A DNA stretch of 64,000 bases from Anastatus disparis (GCA_017163975.1 JAFFSR010000218.1:9551501-9615500); one strand, 5' to 3'. Shown: positions 11,437 to 24,890, counted from the first letter of the stretch. Numbers and translations are program-made. Notes: generated by a model not told the origin, from the letters alone.

Positions 11437-14206
11437 GTATATAAGAGAAATTTCCTGTCATTTAAAACTGATTGACTCGTTTTTTAAGTTTTCAAAGTTT
11501 TTTAGTTTCTTTTTCTTTTTTTTTTCTTCTGTTTGGTAATTCAAAAAAATAACCATAATTTTTTTAAACTTGTATGAGTAGGAAAGGGATATCGAATACA
11601 TAATTATATGCAGATATTAAGAACAAAGCATCGGTAGCAATTACGTTCATCTTCTTATGTTAAATGAACTTCAAGATTCAAATAAAATAATTTAACCCTT
11701 TCAGAACCAATATACGTGAGAATGTACAAAAATAATTTTTTTTTCGTTAAAATTTTTTATCTCAGAATGCGGTTCTAAATTATTATATACATAATAAAAA
11801 TAGAAAAATTAAAAAAAAAATTTTTATTGCAAAAATTGAATTAAAAATGAACGATTGTTATGACAAAGTAGTTTTATTACCTTCAATTATATATAACTTA
11901 TGTTATCTATTATTAATTTTAAATTGCAAACGTAACACGTACGCTTATTGATAAATTATTCGAGAATTCAAAAACTTTAATTAGTATAACAAATTACATT
12001 AGACTAATATTTTTAATCATTTAATTTTAAAATAAAGAAATAAGAATTTTTCGAAACTTAAATAAAAGTTTTGGTCAATATGAACTTTCAGCTTTATTAA
12101 TTAGTTTTACACATATTTGCAAACAAACACTCAAAAAAGTTTTTTATGAAAAGAAGAAAAAATTTTATTTAAAAAAAATAAATAATAAAAATCTATTTAA
12201 AAAAAATCATTAAAAAATCATTTAGTTATAAAATATTTTAGTCTACTTAATCTTCATAATATTTTTTCGAAAAATCAAAAGTTAAGTCCCCTTTAATCTC
12301 TTCAATAGTCTATGTCACACTGCTCGGTTACCTTGGCAACGTAATACGAATTCAAGTGCGTGTCAGAGGTTGCACGAGCTTAGATACAGTAAATAAGAAA
12401 AAAAAAAGAAAAAGAAAAAGGTTATAGAAAGTAAAGGAGTGCGAGATTACTCTAAAGAAGAAGTAAAATCTCAAAACTTTGAACCGGTAATTCTAACCCT
12501 TTAAAACGGCTTTCATCTCTTCGTCTCTTCCATTCGCCAATATATACCAAAATCTTCACTTTACATATACTCGACGTTTAAGATTCTATTTAAGGTATTA
12601 AACTATTCCTTAAAGTGCAAACATTCAACTTAAACATATATCAAATGCTCTTTTAACTTTACTAATTTTCAACTTTGGAGAAATTGTCAAAGGATTCTCA
12701 AAATTTATAAAATTATTCTGCATAATGAATTTTTATTATTTATTTTAAATTTTAAAAATGTAAAAATGTTACAGCTTTTAAAATTGATTATCTTTTAGAA
12801 TTTTAAATTTAATATTAAAAATTATTTTTTTCAGGAATAGAAAGAAAATAGGAAAATTAATAAACATAAAAATAACACAGTATTATTACTTTTTTTTATT
12901 TTATACTTGTAAACGCAAAGAAAATTATTTTTTATTATTAGTGCAAATTAAACGTTTAAATAAAATACTTCGATCACAATCTCAAATAAAAAAATAAAGT
13001 CAATTTGAAACATAAAGAAAAAAAATAAGAGAAGAAAGAAAATAAGAAAAGTGTTTTCTACCACGCTTTTCCGGCTTTTCAAAGGAAAGAAAATTTAGCG
13101 ATTTTTTCCACGGTAAAGCATCCCAGAGTTAAAGATAAAATTGTCGAAAGAACGAGCGAAACGACCGGCCAATCAACAGCCGTTTCATGCAGGGACACGC
13201 GCTTTTTATACTTCGCTTTTTTTTCGCCTCAACTCCGATATAAGAAATTTCTTTCTTTTTCATTGACATTCTAACATCTTCTTTCGAGACTTCTGACTCG
13301 TTTCCTTCTCTTTTTTTTCCTTTACATTCACCGCAGGCACTTACTCAAAGCTTACCAAAAGAATTCCAATTCAATGGCAATGACGATTATAATAATTTTC
13401 TTGAGTATTTTTTAAATTATAGAATTTTTTATGTTGCACGAAAATTGGTTTCCTTTATTTTTGTTAAACGTTTTAAATTATATAAAAATATTTTAATGTA
13501 TTAACTTCAATTATAATTTAAACAGAATATTTTTTTTGTATGAAATAGTTAAAGCATTCAAGTAATCATTAAATTAATACTTTCATCTTTTAAAAGGTCA
13601 CTTGCGTCAAACTTATAATTCAAGTGGATTTTTTATTCCAAATTCTAGTAAGTACCTCTTAATAAACTCACACGTACAAAGTGATATAAAAAATTTTAAA
13701 TGTATACTCAGAATCATGAAATTAATAACTATGAATATAAATTTTTATATGTTCAACATTTTTACATATTTTTAAAATTTTTTGCAATTTTTATCCAGTG
13801 TTGAGATTTAGAGTTTCTTTAGATCATGCTTATATTTGCAATGAAAAAAGTTTATTTTAAAATATCAAAAATATAAAACATGAAACTTAATGCGTGTACT
13901 TTAATTTTAAACAAAATTTGCAACCAAATTTACTTATTAATTAAAATAATCTCAACACCGGAATCTGTTACATTTTACTATCTAAGCAACTTCTATAATC
14001 GTATAAATTGTCGAATCTCTAAAGCTTGTTGGTAATAGGTGCTTTAGAATTTGTTAAAAGTTAAAATAGACCATCTATTTTAAAAGCTATCAATTATAAT
14101 TAAAAGGGTTTCAAACTAATAATTACTTAAAACAAAATCAGTGAATCGTTGAGTTTTAAAGATGAAAGAATCATTTTGGCAAATAAAAATATTAGTAAGC
14201 ACATAA
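10933..14206. other. AT-rich spacer, no gene seen
   Basis: Includes a GA-rich patch at about 11160-11280, the TA microsatellite at 11357-11432, a slightly G/C-richer block at 12290-12560, and another at 13060-13350. TCAAGTGG, a perfect Tinman-type site, lies at 13620-13627. No domain-bearing open frame is present. Confidence 0.5.
11357..11432. repeat. (TA)n microsatellite
   Basis: About 38 uninterrupted TA units. The tyrosine/isoleucine-alternating open frame across it is an artefact of the repeat. Confidence 0.97.
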
Positions 14207-14278
14207 TTTTTTTTTTAATTTTATTCAACGTCGCTATATTTATGCTATTATTGGTATGCAAAATAACGACGGAAATCT
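14207..14278 (-). mobile_element. SINE tail fragment
   Basis: Starts with a T-run (poly-A of the reverse strand), then ATTTTATTCAACGTCGCTAT, ATGCTATTATTGGTATGC and ACGACGGAAATCT. This aligns with the 3' portion of the SINE at 14771-14977 and 24891-25090 but stops before the tRNA-like head. It is therefore a 5'-truncated copy, 0.5 kb from a full copy in the same orientation. Confidence 0.7.
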
Positions 14279-14770
14279 CTAAAATTGGAAATATGGAAAT
14301 TTGAGAAAAAAATTTAGAATTAATTTAATGTATAACTCGATTAGCTTTTTTTATTATTTTTATTATTTATGTGATAATTTTTTTTTTATTATTATTTTAG
14401 ATTTTTAACATTAATAATTTTTTAATGTTAATCAATATTTATTTTATTCATACATTTATTTTACATTTATTAAAAATTCAAATTTTTGCTATAAAAACAA
14501 GTCGGAACTATAGCAAAAAATTTCTTCTTTTAACCCTTTGTTGTACGGTGTGATGTATAAGACACACCTTTCTGTACATTAATCAATGACTTCTAAATTT
14601 TAGTGTTGAGGTTTTTTCATGAAACAAGCTATTTCTAAGTCTAGACATGTTACTTTATCCATGAAAAAAATTTTGTGACAATAATATTTCATTGATTATT
14701 TGTTATGAACAAATCAAGTTAAAAAATGTAACTTTAAAAAAAACGTACAACCGAGGGTCAATTTCAAAAT

Positions 14771-14977
14771 TTTCTTTTTAATTATTTTATTCAAAGTCGC
14801 TGTGTTTTAGCTATCATTACGATGCTAATTAGCGACGGAGATCGTCAGTGTGCTTATGAACAAAGCACATGTAACGTACAGTGGTGCTTGTATCAATCGG
14901 TCGCCAAGAGCGGGATTCGAACTCGAAACCTCGAGATTGCGAATCCATGGCTTTACCGAGTGAGCCACTGACGACCT
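14771..14977 (-). mobile_element. tRNA-derived SINE, copy 1
   Basis: Read on the - strand it begins GGTCGTCAGTGGCTCACTCG (A-box region TGGCTCACTCGG) and carries GAGTTCGAATCCCG, a good Pol III B box. The body contains GTACGTTACATGTGCTTTG and ends AGCATCGTAATGATAGC, GACTTTGAATAAAAT then an A-rich tail. It is about 205 bp long. Copies 2 and 3 share head, body and tail. A SINE of this design is transcribed by Pol III and moved by a partner LINE; it codes for nothing. It looks like a tRNA gene but lacks a proper acceptor stem, so it is not one. Confidence 0.85.
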
Positions 14978-17900
14978 CACGAACCAATAACTTTGAATTC
15001 CAAAAGTAACAAAAAAAAATTTATTTGTTCAAAATAAAATAATATTTAAACTTAATTTTTAAACAAAAAATTAGCTTTTCATCAAATTAAATGGTAAATG
15101 AACAAACAAGTATTATAAAAAAAAAAGTAAAACAACGGTGTAGGAGGTTGAAAAGAAACTGAAATAAGCTCAATGAGCACTCGTAAAATTGCCAATTCAC
15201 GAAGAGAAGAAGAAGCATTTAGCGTTAGGTAGTAATATATCGGTACCTATAAATAGTCTTTCAAATTACCAAGTAGAAGAAACACACACACATGCATATA
15301 TATGTATTGCTTAAAAAGTCATATTTGCCTTTCAATGTGTTTTAAAGCCTTCCATATTGGAAAAATAAACTATTGTAACTAACGGGGAAACAGATGACTT
15401 TCTCGGTTGAGTTGTGAAAAAGAAGATTATGTTAAAGGTTTCTTGTATAGGAAACGAGCGACGTATGTCAGTAAAGTGACAGACATTGGGGGCTGTAACG
15501 ATTGTTTTTCAGTTTACATTAAGTTTACTATATGCTTCTTTCGTTCCCATTTCTCGATACATACGCACACAGACACAAGTCATTGAACGACTTAAACTAC
15601 TTATTTTATTACCCGACGTTTCCGTTCTCGTATAATAAGCACGGAATATCTTACGAGTTATTATGAAACGTACTTGTTTTATGGTTACATTAATTTTATG
15701 AAGTTTAGATATATTTTTTTATTATCTTTGGATCTATGTTTCTTTTTATTATCTGATCATTGGTCGATCTTGAAAATATTTATTTTATCAGCTGAACCTA
15801 TTTAATATGGTATTATCATGAAGATAATAGTTTATATGAAATCATAGAATGAAGTGTTGCTAAATAAATATTTTGAATACAATTTTTTTTTAATTGAATG
15901 AAACTTATTAAATCATAAAATAAATTCTAATAATTGATTAAAAATATAATTTGAAAAAAAAATTTAAAGAATTATTTAAAATGAGTTATTACTTTTATTA
16001 ATGTTGATTATTCACTGTGAGTTACGATTTTATAAATATTACGAAGTTAACAAACTATAAAATAAATTTTAATTGTGAAAACAATATTCAACAAATTTTC
16101 AATAATATTGGCAATGTTAACTGTCGATAATGTAGAAATTTTAATACCTTCAGTTACTTAAATTCCCAGCTATGGATAAGTTACCAGCAGCGGTTAAACA
16201 TACCGGCTGAATATCTGATTCAGTCGACAGATGGCGTCGACATTCCCACTTTAAAAATAACAGCCTTCAACGATCGTAAATATCCATTCAAGTCAAAGAA
16301 CTATCGATTCCTTTGAAAAAAAAGCATAATTAATATTATTTATTCAAAGCGCATCTAATTTACGTCGACTAACTCTAATGATAATAGAGCCGTAATTGCG
16401 ATTCTTTAATTACTCGTAATATTATTAGTGCCTTTGAAATGTGTCAAGCTTAATTGACTCGTGTGTCTTGAATAATTGATAAAATTTTATTTTCTATTAT
16501 TTTAATGCACCGCAATATTGTCATTAGTTTTCAACGCTTCAAGTAAACTTGTTACTTGTCAATTTTCAAATAAGGCAACGAGTGAAACCTTTTTTTTATT
16601 CTTTTTTTTATTTTTCATTTCCTTTTTATATTGTGACTTGGCAAATTTTTTTTTTCTCAGAAAGATTACATAAATTTATTTATTTAAAACTCATGACAGA
16701 GGTAATAAAGCCAATAAATATTATTGAAACGTTGGTTATTGAACGTGGTTAAAAATATCTTATTTATATTTTTGTTTAATTAAGTTTTTAAAGTGGGTTA
16801 ACTTATGGATTGTCTCAAAAGTAAAATTGCAGTCGAAACATCATCATTAAGATAAAATAAAAATCATAACTCCAGATTTTTTAATCATTAATCTATAAAA
16901 TATTGTGACTAAATATTAAATCGATTAAAACTTTAAATTTGGAAAGAAATTTAAAATCTTAATTAAAATTATTTTAAAATTGCAGTTAAAAAAATAAAGG
17001 TATATGAATAAGTGAAAAGTCCATAAATAACGTGTCTAACATCAAACAGAAGTCTTTATATTATTAAAATTCCAGTACAATAAACACATAAACCTAAAAC
17101 AATAGAAACCTTCTAAACAATAGATATAATATTTAAATTTCGCAATATTCGATAAAGAACGATTATATATTTACGATTCTAATTTTAGCAAATTGTAATT
17201 TATGATAATTGATTTGCAGGAATAAAATAATACAACAATGCGATAATAAAGAAAACCATCGAACAATAAAGAAAAGTTGATTGTTTGTTTTTGGTGTTTA
17301 ATTTTTTCTTTCAAGTTAACATAACAAAATAATCGAATAACAGATGACTAATGCCCAATTCGAGATAACGATGACTTGGTTGGTTAAAACTTTGAAGTAT
17401 TTCATTTCGATCAAACCTTTTCGGCTGGTATATGCATACATTGCTTAAAATTTGCATGGTCACACGACTGACTTTGCGCCAAAGAAAAGCAAATAACGAT
17501 TTAACACTTACACATGCACCAACGTATACAGAGAACGGATGATTTAACAATTAGCTTACAGGCATATAAAGTCATTGCATATTACCGAGTTATACATACA
17601 TGCATACATACATAAGCGAGGTATTGAATTTGCATAGTTATTTCGTAACGACACACACACTCGCACATCACAGGCGGCTTTGCAATATTAGGGCCTTATG
17701 TAAAAAAAAAAAAAAAAATGAAAAAGGCAAAAAAAATTGTCTAGTCAGTTCTTTGAAAAAGCAGCTCCGAAACGACCGAGCGCTACGAAACAATGCCTTA
17801 TAGTCAAAAATTCCGTCAACATGAAATTAGCGAGGTATTATATCGGACAGGTGAGTCAAAGGAATAATAACAATAAAAAAAAGGAGAAAAAGAAAGCCAC

Positions 17901-18489
17901 CACCTTTTTCTTGGAATAACATGTGAAAGCATGCTGATGGATATTTGATAGAATTGTAAAAGAAAAGAAAAAAAAAAGAGATTGACACCTTTATTTAGTA
18001 TATGGCAAAGCTTAATTTCTGTCTTAGAAGTATATGTGTGTATGCATAAGCGATGAAGAAAGATTAGAGGTATTATATATATAGAAAAAGGAACTGGTCG
18101 ACTTTAATGCTATTAAGTGCACGCTAATTATTTCATTAAAACTTTTCTCTCTCTCTCCTTCTCGCCGTTTTTTATTTTCGGAACTACTATTTTAATGGTT
18201 TTGAAAATGTGTGTAAAAAAAAAGGTGGGAAGAGACAGAGACGTTAATGTTACTTATAGGCGAGAAAAAGGCGAGAAAAAGGGCGGGCTGTAGTAGGAAA
18301 AGAAAAGAAAAAGAGAATTTGAAAAGTCAGATCTTTTTAAAGCTCAGTGGCTTTCTTTAAAATGATCTTATCTTAAGATTTCATCTTCTTATTCTTCTCT
18401 ATGTATTAGCGGCTCTTACTAATTTCGTCTAATAGATTAAACACACGAGGGTTTCCTCCTTTTTTTTTCTCTTATTCATATATACGTAT
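14978..18489. other. AT-rich spacer, no gene seen
   Basis: A G/C-richer island at about 16150-16270 contains CAGATGG (E-box) and opposed GTCGAC words (GTCGACAGATGGCGTCGAC), and could be a regulatory element. 17380-17560 and 17740-17830 are moderately G/C-rich. Poly-A of 17 bases lies near 17702-17718. 18160-18320 and the following tract are GA/CT rich. Open frames here lack domains. Confidence 0.5.
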
Positions 18490-18639
18490 ATGCTTTTTAA
18501 AGTCCAAGACTGTCATTTGAGTGGCATGCTAAGTGAGGGCTATTTTCTATATACAATATATAAGATAACAGCCTTATATATCTATATATATAGTTTTGCT
18601 TCAATATATATGTGTGTATATATATGGTATATAACACTA

Positions 18640-18970
18640 GCCTCGCGCTCGCACACTCCATTGTTTCACAAACAAAAGAGAGACTACGACGAGTACGACG
18701 GCGGCTTGGCCGCCACCGCAGCAGAGCTATAACAGCACACGGAGTATATACACGGCTTTTGCTTTGCCAGTCATGGCGGCGAAGTCTTTGAACGCCCCTC
18801 GGCCAATCGCGAAGCCCTCTTAATACTTCTTTGGGTTGGTTGCGTTGCGCTCGCAGCTTTTTCTCTCTCTCTCTCTCTCTCTCTCTTGCTTTTCGCGCTC
18901 GCTCGCGACGACAACGACTATACTCTTTATATATGTGTATAAAGCGACAACGAGTTTCTTCTATATGCAC
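18640..18970. promoter_or_regulatory. GC-rich, GAGA- and PHO-motif-containing island (candidate regulatory element)
   Basis: This CpG-rich block stands out from A/T-rich flanks. It contains a (CT)n run at 18862-18886, which on the other strand gives repeated GAGAG sites for Trl/GAGA factor. GCCGCCATGA, a close match to the Pho/YY1 site, is present on the - strand at 18771-18780, with a further GGCCGCCACC near 18707. That combination is typical of Polycomb response elements and open promoters in insects. The overlapping 157-codon - strand frame is arginine/glutamate-rich repeat translation, not a gene. Confidence 0.35.
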
Positions 18971-19673
18971 TCCGTTCGTTCAATAAGATAGAGAGAGATG
19001 GAGTTTAAAAGACACACACATACGAATGTGTGTATATATATATATGGAAAACCGGCTACGCCGTTCGCGAACTGGGGGATGATTGAAATTTACTTGCGCC
19101 TGAACCAAGTCAAACTTCTCCTTCTCTCCCTCTTCCTTTTAACTTTAATATGCACACATATGTATATACACATTCGCGCACTTACATACTTAGCTATTAC
19201 CTTCTGCGTATGTATATAGCGAGTGTGTGCTTTTTTTTTCTTTTACTACCATGCACTTTAGTGTCTTTTGCGAAAGAACAACTTGCTGAATGAAACAGTC
19301 AACGTAATACGTTAGTTTCCGTATAATTTCATTTCTATTAAAATTATACATTAACGCACGGTGTTTATTTGCTTTACTAAGAATTCTAAAAAATAAAGAG
19401 AGAGAGACACGAGCTTAATGATGTAAGGAAACTAAATGATAATGATTATTGATTTTAGAGAAAAAAAAAAGAGAAGAAATTATAGTTAAAAATTGGAAAT
19501 TTAAAATTCAAATGGTATCTTATGTAGTAGAAAACTGAGCTAATAAAATTTAATCTACATTAGTTATCTGACGTGAGAGGGGCGGAGTTAACGAATTTTT
19601 CAAACTTGTCAGCGCCATATTAGATAATGTTACGCTGTCTAAGCCAATTACTTCATATAGAAAAATCATGATT
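18971..19673. other. Spacer, no gene seen
   Basis: Contains imperfect TA/TG runs at 19020-19045 and 19140-19215, CT-rich sequence near 19110, and A/T-rich DNA after 19230. A GGGGCGGAGTTAACG GC-box-like patch lies near 19578. The 73-codon frame at 18998-19219 has no domain. Confidence 0.5.
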
Positions 19674-20106
19674 TCTTTATTTTTTTATTTTTTAAATACA
19701 TGTGTATTTGGGTCTTATAAACTTTGCATTTTTAGTATCGATATATATTAAGGTCTAATCTTAATGATATTAATAAAGACATTTAACTAAGCAGTATTTT
19801 TTCTCTTTGTTTTAGTATTACGCACTTAGCTAAATTAGTCTACGATTGTTTATAGCCTGCAAGTACTTATCGAAGCCTGAAAAATAGTTAAACTTTTCTT
19901 CTTTATTTATTTTCATAAAATACACGTGTCTTTGGTATTATGAACTTTGCATTTTTAGTATTAATACAGATTAATACCAAATCTAATTAATTGAGTAGTA
20001 TCTTTTTTCTCTATTTAATATTATTTACTTCACTAGACTAGTTTACAAGTTATTTTTTATGGTCTACAAGTATCCATAGACGTCTAAAAAATATTTAAAC
20101 TTTTCC
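19674..20106. repeat. Diverged tandem duplication, about 226 bp period
   Basis: Unit 1 (19674-19899) and unit 2 (19900-20106) share in the same order: TTCTTTATTTTTT-type start, ACATGTGTATTTGGGT versus ACACGTGTCTTTGGTAT, then AACTTTGCATTTTTAGTAT in both, AGCAGTATTTTTTCTCT versus AGTAGTATCTTTTTTCTCT, and CTGCAAGTACTTATCGAAG versus CTACAAGTATCCATAGACG. Both end in AAATAGTTAAACTTTTC-like sequence. Two copies only are visible. It is non-coding and of unknown origin. Confidence 0.8.
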
Positions 20107-20140
20107 TGATAAAAATAGGTTTAAATTATGTAATCCACAA

Positions 20141-20192
20141 TTTTGTGACATGCTGACAATATGAAATTTTGCGACATGCTGACAATATAAAA
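20141..20192. repeat. 26-bp tandem duplication
   Basis: Two adjacent 26-bp units starting TTTTGTGACATGCTGACAAT and TTTTGCGACATGCTGACAAT, differing at two positions overall. It is a recent local duplication just right of the larger one. Confidence 0.9.
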
Positions 20193-23100
20193 TTATTATT
20201 GACAAACGCTTCTAATTAGTTAAATTAAAAATCATACGTAATAATCTTTTAACTAGATTTTAGTTAAATTTTGCCAATTAATGCCAAAATTAATGCCAGA
20301 TTGTTACGTTGCCAAATAGCAGCTAAATATTTCAAATATCAAAATAACATACAATTTAAGTAATTCAGCAAAGTTTGACACAAACTAATCTTTCATATTT
20401 TTTAAATTATTAACTTTATATTTTATAAACTTTTTTTACGGCTAGACTATCATCTTTTTTCCTCATTTTTTTCTACATATTTAACCCTTTGCCTTTGAAT
20501 TATACTGGTTAAACTTTTTATCTCCACAGTCTCCGTGCTACTGCGAACCAAGTAAAAAAAAGGAAACAATTTAGCTTCGTCAGCCGTGTTACGCGGCATC
20601 TTTTGTCAGCGGCGTATAATACTCGTAGTTTTTGATTTTTAAAAGCCATTCCATCAATAGATCGCTAATTGATTAATTTTGGTATTTGTTAAAAGTTTAA
20701 AAAAAAAAGTTAACGCAAATTATTAAGCGTTTAAGCCATTCCGACGGTAAAAGGATATCAGTGGCGTAGGGTAAAAAGTGTTTGTGCGAGAAATGATTCT
20801 TATATGTTTTATTTTCTGTAGTTGTATTTTTATTTTTTATTAACAGTTATTAAATAATTAAAAGTATAGAAAATAGTTAATATTTTAAAAGAAAAAAAAA
20901 TTGAGATAACATAATTTGATAATTATTTTTTAAATTAGTTTGTAATAATAAAAATAATAATAATAATAAAAAATTAAAATGTTAATATGTGTTAGATAAA
21001 TTAATTGAACAAAATTTAAAAATATTCATCTTATTACCATTTTTTCTTTTAACAATTATAACGTCCGGAAATAACATTTAAAGTATAAAATAAAAAAAAA
21101 TCACTTTTACAGTAATGCGTTGGTAATTATAAAATTAAATTCATAATTTATAGAAGTACATATCACGTTACTAATTCAAAAAGTTCGAACCGTTTCCTTT
21201 TAGTACAAGATCCTTTAATAACAGCTAAATGGTACTGACTAATCAATAATTACAGAATGAATTTTAGGATACAAATAAAATAAATTATACAGTCAATTTA
21301 CTGACACTTAAGGCTCTTTTAAATTTGATTGTTCCTTTCAGTATAATAATACGTATTATTTTGTCGTATTTCTTGAAAACTTTTCTTTCACAATATTAAT
21401 ACTGTAATTGAGTTTAATTTGTTAGCTACATTTAATTTTAATTATCAAGGTAAAATAGTGAAAATTCCATTTTTTAACTTTAATTTAACATAAATTAAAC
21501 AATTTTTAAATTAGATAAAAATACTTATAAAAAATATTGAAACTGAATATTTTACAATAATATAAAATGACAAAACATTTTTTAAATAAAGAGACGTATA
21601 TAAGTGATGTGAAAAATCTCAACTATTTTAACACGCTTTGAAAAAAAAATTCCTTTCTCAAGCCTTCCGAATCGCGAATAAACGATCCATTTTGAAATTC
21701 TTCATTCTCGCGTTACTATAATTGATGAGCAGTTAAGGATTCTCCTAAGACTTGTTTAGCTCATCCATCAAAACGTCGAGAGCAATAAAAGGTAAAAAGT
21801 TTCTTCGACTACTTTTGAGGATGTTTTATAATTAACGCTAAAATGAGTCAAAATTAAAAAAAAAATAAAAAAAAATAAAAAAAAAAATGCAAAAAGAAGA
21901 TAGACTTATAGATTAGCAAAAAGAACAAAATATTCGTGTTATAAGGTTGAAGGCTAACAAAAGATATTGCTTCCGAAATTCAAGCTTGTCGCGTCATTGC
22001 ACGCTCCTTCCTTTTTTTTATTAATTCGTAAGCGGAAAAACGAGTATACGCGAAAACGAGGATCCGGTATTTCTCTTTGGTTGTATACACACGCACACAT
22101 ATACGTGAATACACACACACAAACAGGCTATCGTCATTTAGTTCAGGTATAAGATGATGTACTATATAAAGATTCTTCACCAGAAGCTGGTAAAGTCCCA
22201 ATGTAAGCCTCGAAAACGGTTAATTAAATCAAAGGCCGCCGACACCGACACGTCGTAAAAATCGAAGTCAGACCAAACCATCTACTACTACTACCTTACT
22301 TTGCTTGTTCCTTCTTCATTTTTTTTTTCTTCCTTTCTTTCTTTTTCTTTTTAAAGAGTAACGCGGGCATTATCCCAAAGCGATGACTGGCCTCTGTGCA
22401 TAGTGCTTGGCTGTAAAAATAAAAAAAAAAAGAAAGAATAAAAATGAATGAAGAAGCTTTTACGCCAAGATAAGACCTTATACCACGTATAAAACCATAA
22501 CTTGAAGATTCTTTTTTAAACTCTCCTCTACTAGCAATACTGGCGGCTTTTGCTCTTTTTTTCCTTTCTTTCTTTCTTTGTTATTTTTTGTTTTTCTTTC
22601 AAAGTTTATACTTTTAACAATTTTCTACTAAGCAAATCCATTAAATCTTTTATTCCAACTTTCAGACTTACTAATTACATCTCAAACAGCGGCTTAACGT
22701 TCTTTATTTTTTAGACCGTTTTTAGGACTACGCACGAAAAGGATGTTTTCTTTTGAAATTTTTTCTTTTTATTTTCGCGTTATGTTACTTATGAGATAGA
22801 GAAAATTAGTTAAATCTCAATCATTTTAACGTTCACTCGTCAATTTTATAATTTACAAGCGAGTGTTAAAAATATTAAAACGTTTTTCCAACTGTCGCCT
22901 GGATATTTCACCGAATAAAATTTAATTTGGTCGTACAACTTCTTATTGTTTTTTTTTTTACATTAAAGTTTTATAAATGATTTGAAAAAAATTTTGTTGT
23001 TATGAACAAATTTTTTTCCAAAATATTGAATAATCATGAAATCTAAACTTATTTAAAAAATGATCAATTTAAATCAATAGCCTTTAGTTTAAAACTATTG

Positions 23101-24881
23101 TGCACTTGATTGAACCGTTGAACAATCTACAATGTTCGTACCCAATTTGTTAAAATAAACACCTTAAATTTTATTGCACGTAAGAACAGTGCTGTTGCGT
23201 GAATATATACATTTGGCCATATACATATACAATTTTTTATTCTTCATTTTTTTCTCTCTTCAAATTCTACCCTCTAACAATCTAACGTGCAGAGAACAGG
23301 TCGGTAAATGAGCTAGTAAAAAGTTTAATGAATTAATGAAAGACCCGGTAAAAGCGAGAGCCTCATATATGTATGTATGCATGGAACACATTTCTTTAGC
23401 TTTCGTATATATATTCTCTCTCTCTTGCTCTCTCTCTCTCTCTCTCGCATACATATAAGATCAAGAGCAGGGCGGGCAGTTTTGAAAAATGATTGATGGA
23501 ATATCGTACCGGCGGACGAGACAAGAGAGGTTTAACCTCTCTCTCTCTCTCTTTTGCCCAATTAATGCTGTGTGTTGCACTTGTATATTAAGCAGTATGT
23601 GTGTGTATTACGAACGAACACTAAGGTATAAAAGAAGAAGAAGCAGACTATAAACAGAGACAGAGAGGTTGTTGTATATATTAGTAGTGGTGGTAGTAGT
23701 TGCAAGAAAAAGGGTTGAAAAAATGAAGAAAAAAAATAAGAAAAGAAAAAGAAATAACGATGTGCGCCAAGGCACTTTGAGAAGCACCGCATTGCATAGC
23801 TGTGTAATGTCGTTTTGCGACGCTTCGTAGCGCGTATCAACGCCGACAGAAGCGTTGACACAACGGCTTCTTCTTCTCAAGTCTTTCTTATATATTTCCA
23901 TCTTTCTCGTTCTCTTTATTCATCTCTCTCTCTCTCTCCTCTTGTATCTCTTTTCAGCAAATCGTCATAACACGTAATTATGTAGAAATATATTTTTGAG
24001 TTAGTTAGTCTGGAAGCTTCTCCACTTTGGGGTTTTATGAGGAAAGGGCCAATTCAAGAAGAAACAAGCTTTATGAATTTCTATTATTGTCGAAACTGCA
24101 AGATGAAATACTGAGCTTCCAATTAAGATGTGAAAAAGGTAGGAATTAATTAATTAATTAATTTTCCAAAATTTAACATCATGTGACACAGTGTTGAATG
24201 TTAAATTTAGAGTTTTCACAACAATGTATTTTTTAAGTATATTTGAGATTTTGATGGATACATTTTTGAGAGTGAAGATATTCAGATACTAACTTTATCA
24301 AATCATCAGTACGTAGTAACTACTAAATGATAAAATATTTTTAAATTAAAAATGTAAATTGCGTACAAAATTTAACATATGCGGTTAATATAGAGCCTTT
24401 TCTAGGAAATATTAAATTTAATCCAAGTCTGGAGAAAGATTAGAATAAAGCCTGCAACAACAACAATTGCAAATTTTCCAGTTTCACTGAAATATAAAAT
24501 TCTTACAAAATACTTATTCCACAATCGCATGGAAAGACAAACGCAGAAACAAAGTGATAAATCAAGCAATCAAGAAATGTGCTTGTCATTTTATAGTAAA
24601 TGCTTTTTTCTTTTAAATTTATCACAATCAAAAAATCATCCTTATATTTATACTCCAAAGGCTATCATTTTATTGTATGTTCAACTCATTACTTTTTATC
24701 AATACTTTCAATTAATAATTACTATTTGTATGGCTTGCAAAACAATTTTTCTAAGAATAAAGTAAACGTTTAACATTAAAAAAAAGTTCTACGGATTTTA
24801 CACAAGATTTGTATCATGACAATAAGTAAAAAAATTGCAACCGAATTCAGCATCCGAACATTCAGAACAATATAGACATAT
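20193..24881. other. Spacer, no gene seen
   Basis: Mostly A/T-rich. Higher G/C patches lie at 20530-20640, 21960-22270 and 23270-23900. The last has GA/CT runs (23410-23450, 23536-23552) and a purine-rich block at 23630-23760. No frame shows a domain; phenylalanine- or lysine-rich frames reflect pyrimidine and purine tracts. Confidence 0.5.
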
Positions 24882-24890
24882 TATTTGATT

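Noticed and set aside
11324..11539. 71-codon frame with YIYIYI run
   Set aside because: Translation of the TA microsatellite.
13620..13627. Isolated TCAAGTGG as an enhancer
   Set aside because: One 8-mer without neighbouring Smad or E-box motifs; about one such match is expected by chance in a window of this size and composition.
14880..14977. tRNA gene on the - strand
   Set aside because: It has A and B boxes but no closing acceptor stem, continues into a 130-bp body and A-rich tail, and is repeated at two other sites, so it is a SINE.
18497..18970. 157-codon frame on the - strand
   Set aside because: Arginine/glutamate runs from the GA repeat; crosses TA microsatellite-like sequence; no domain.
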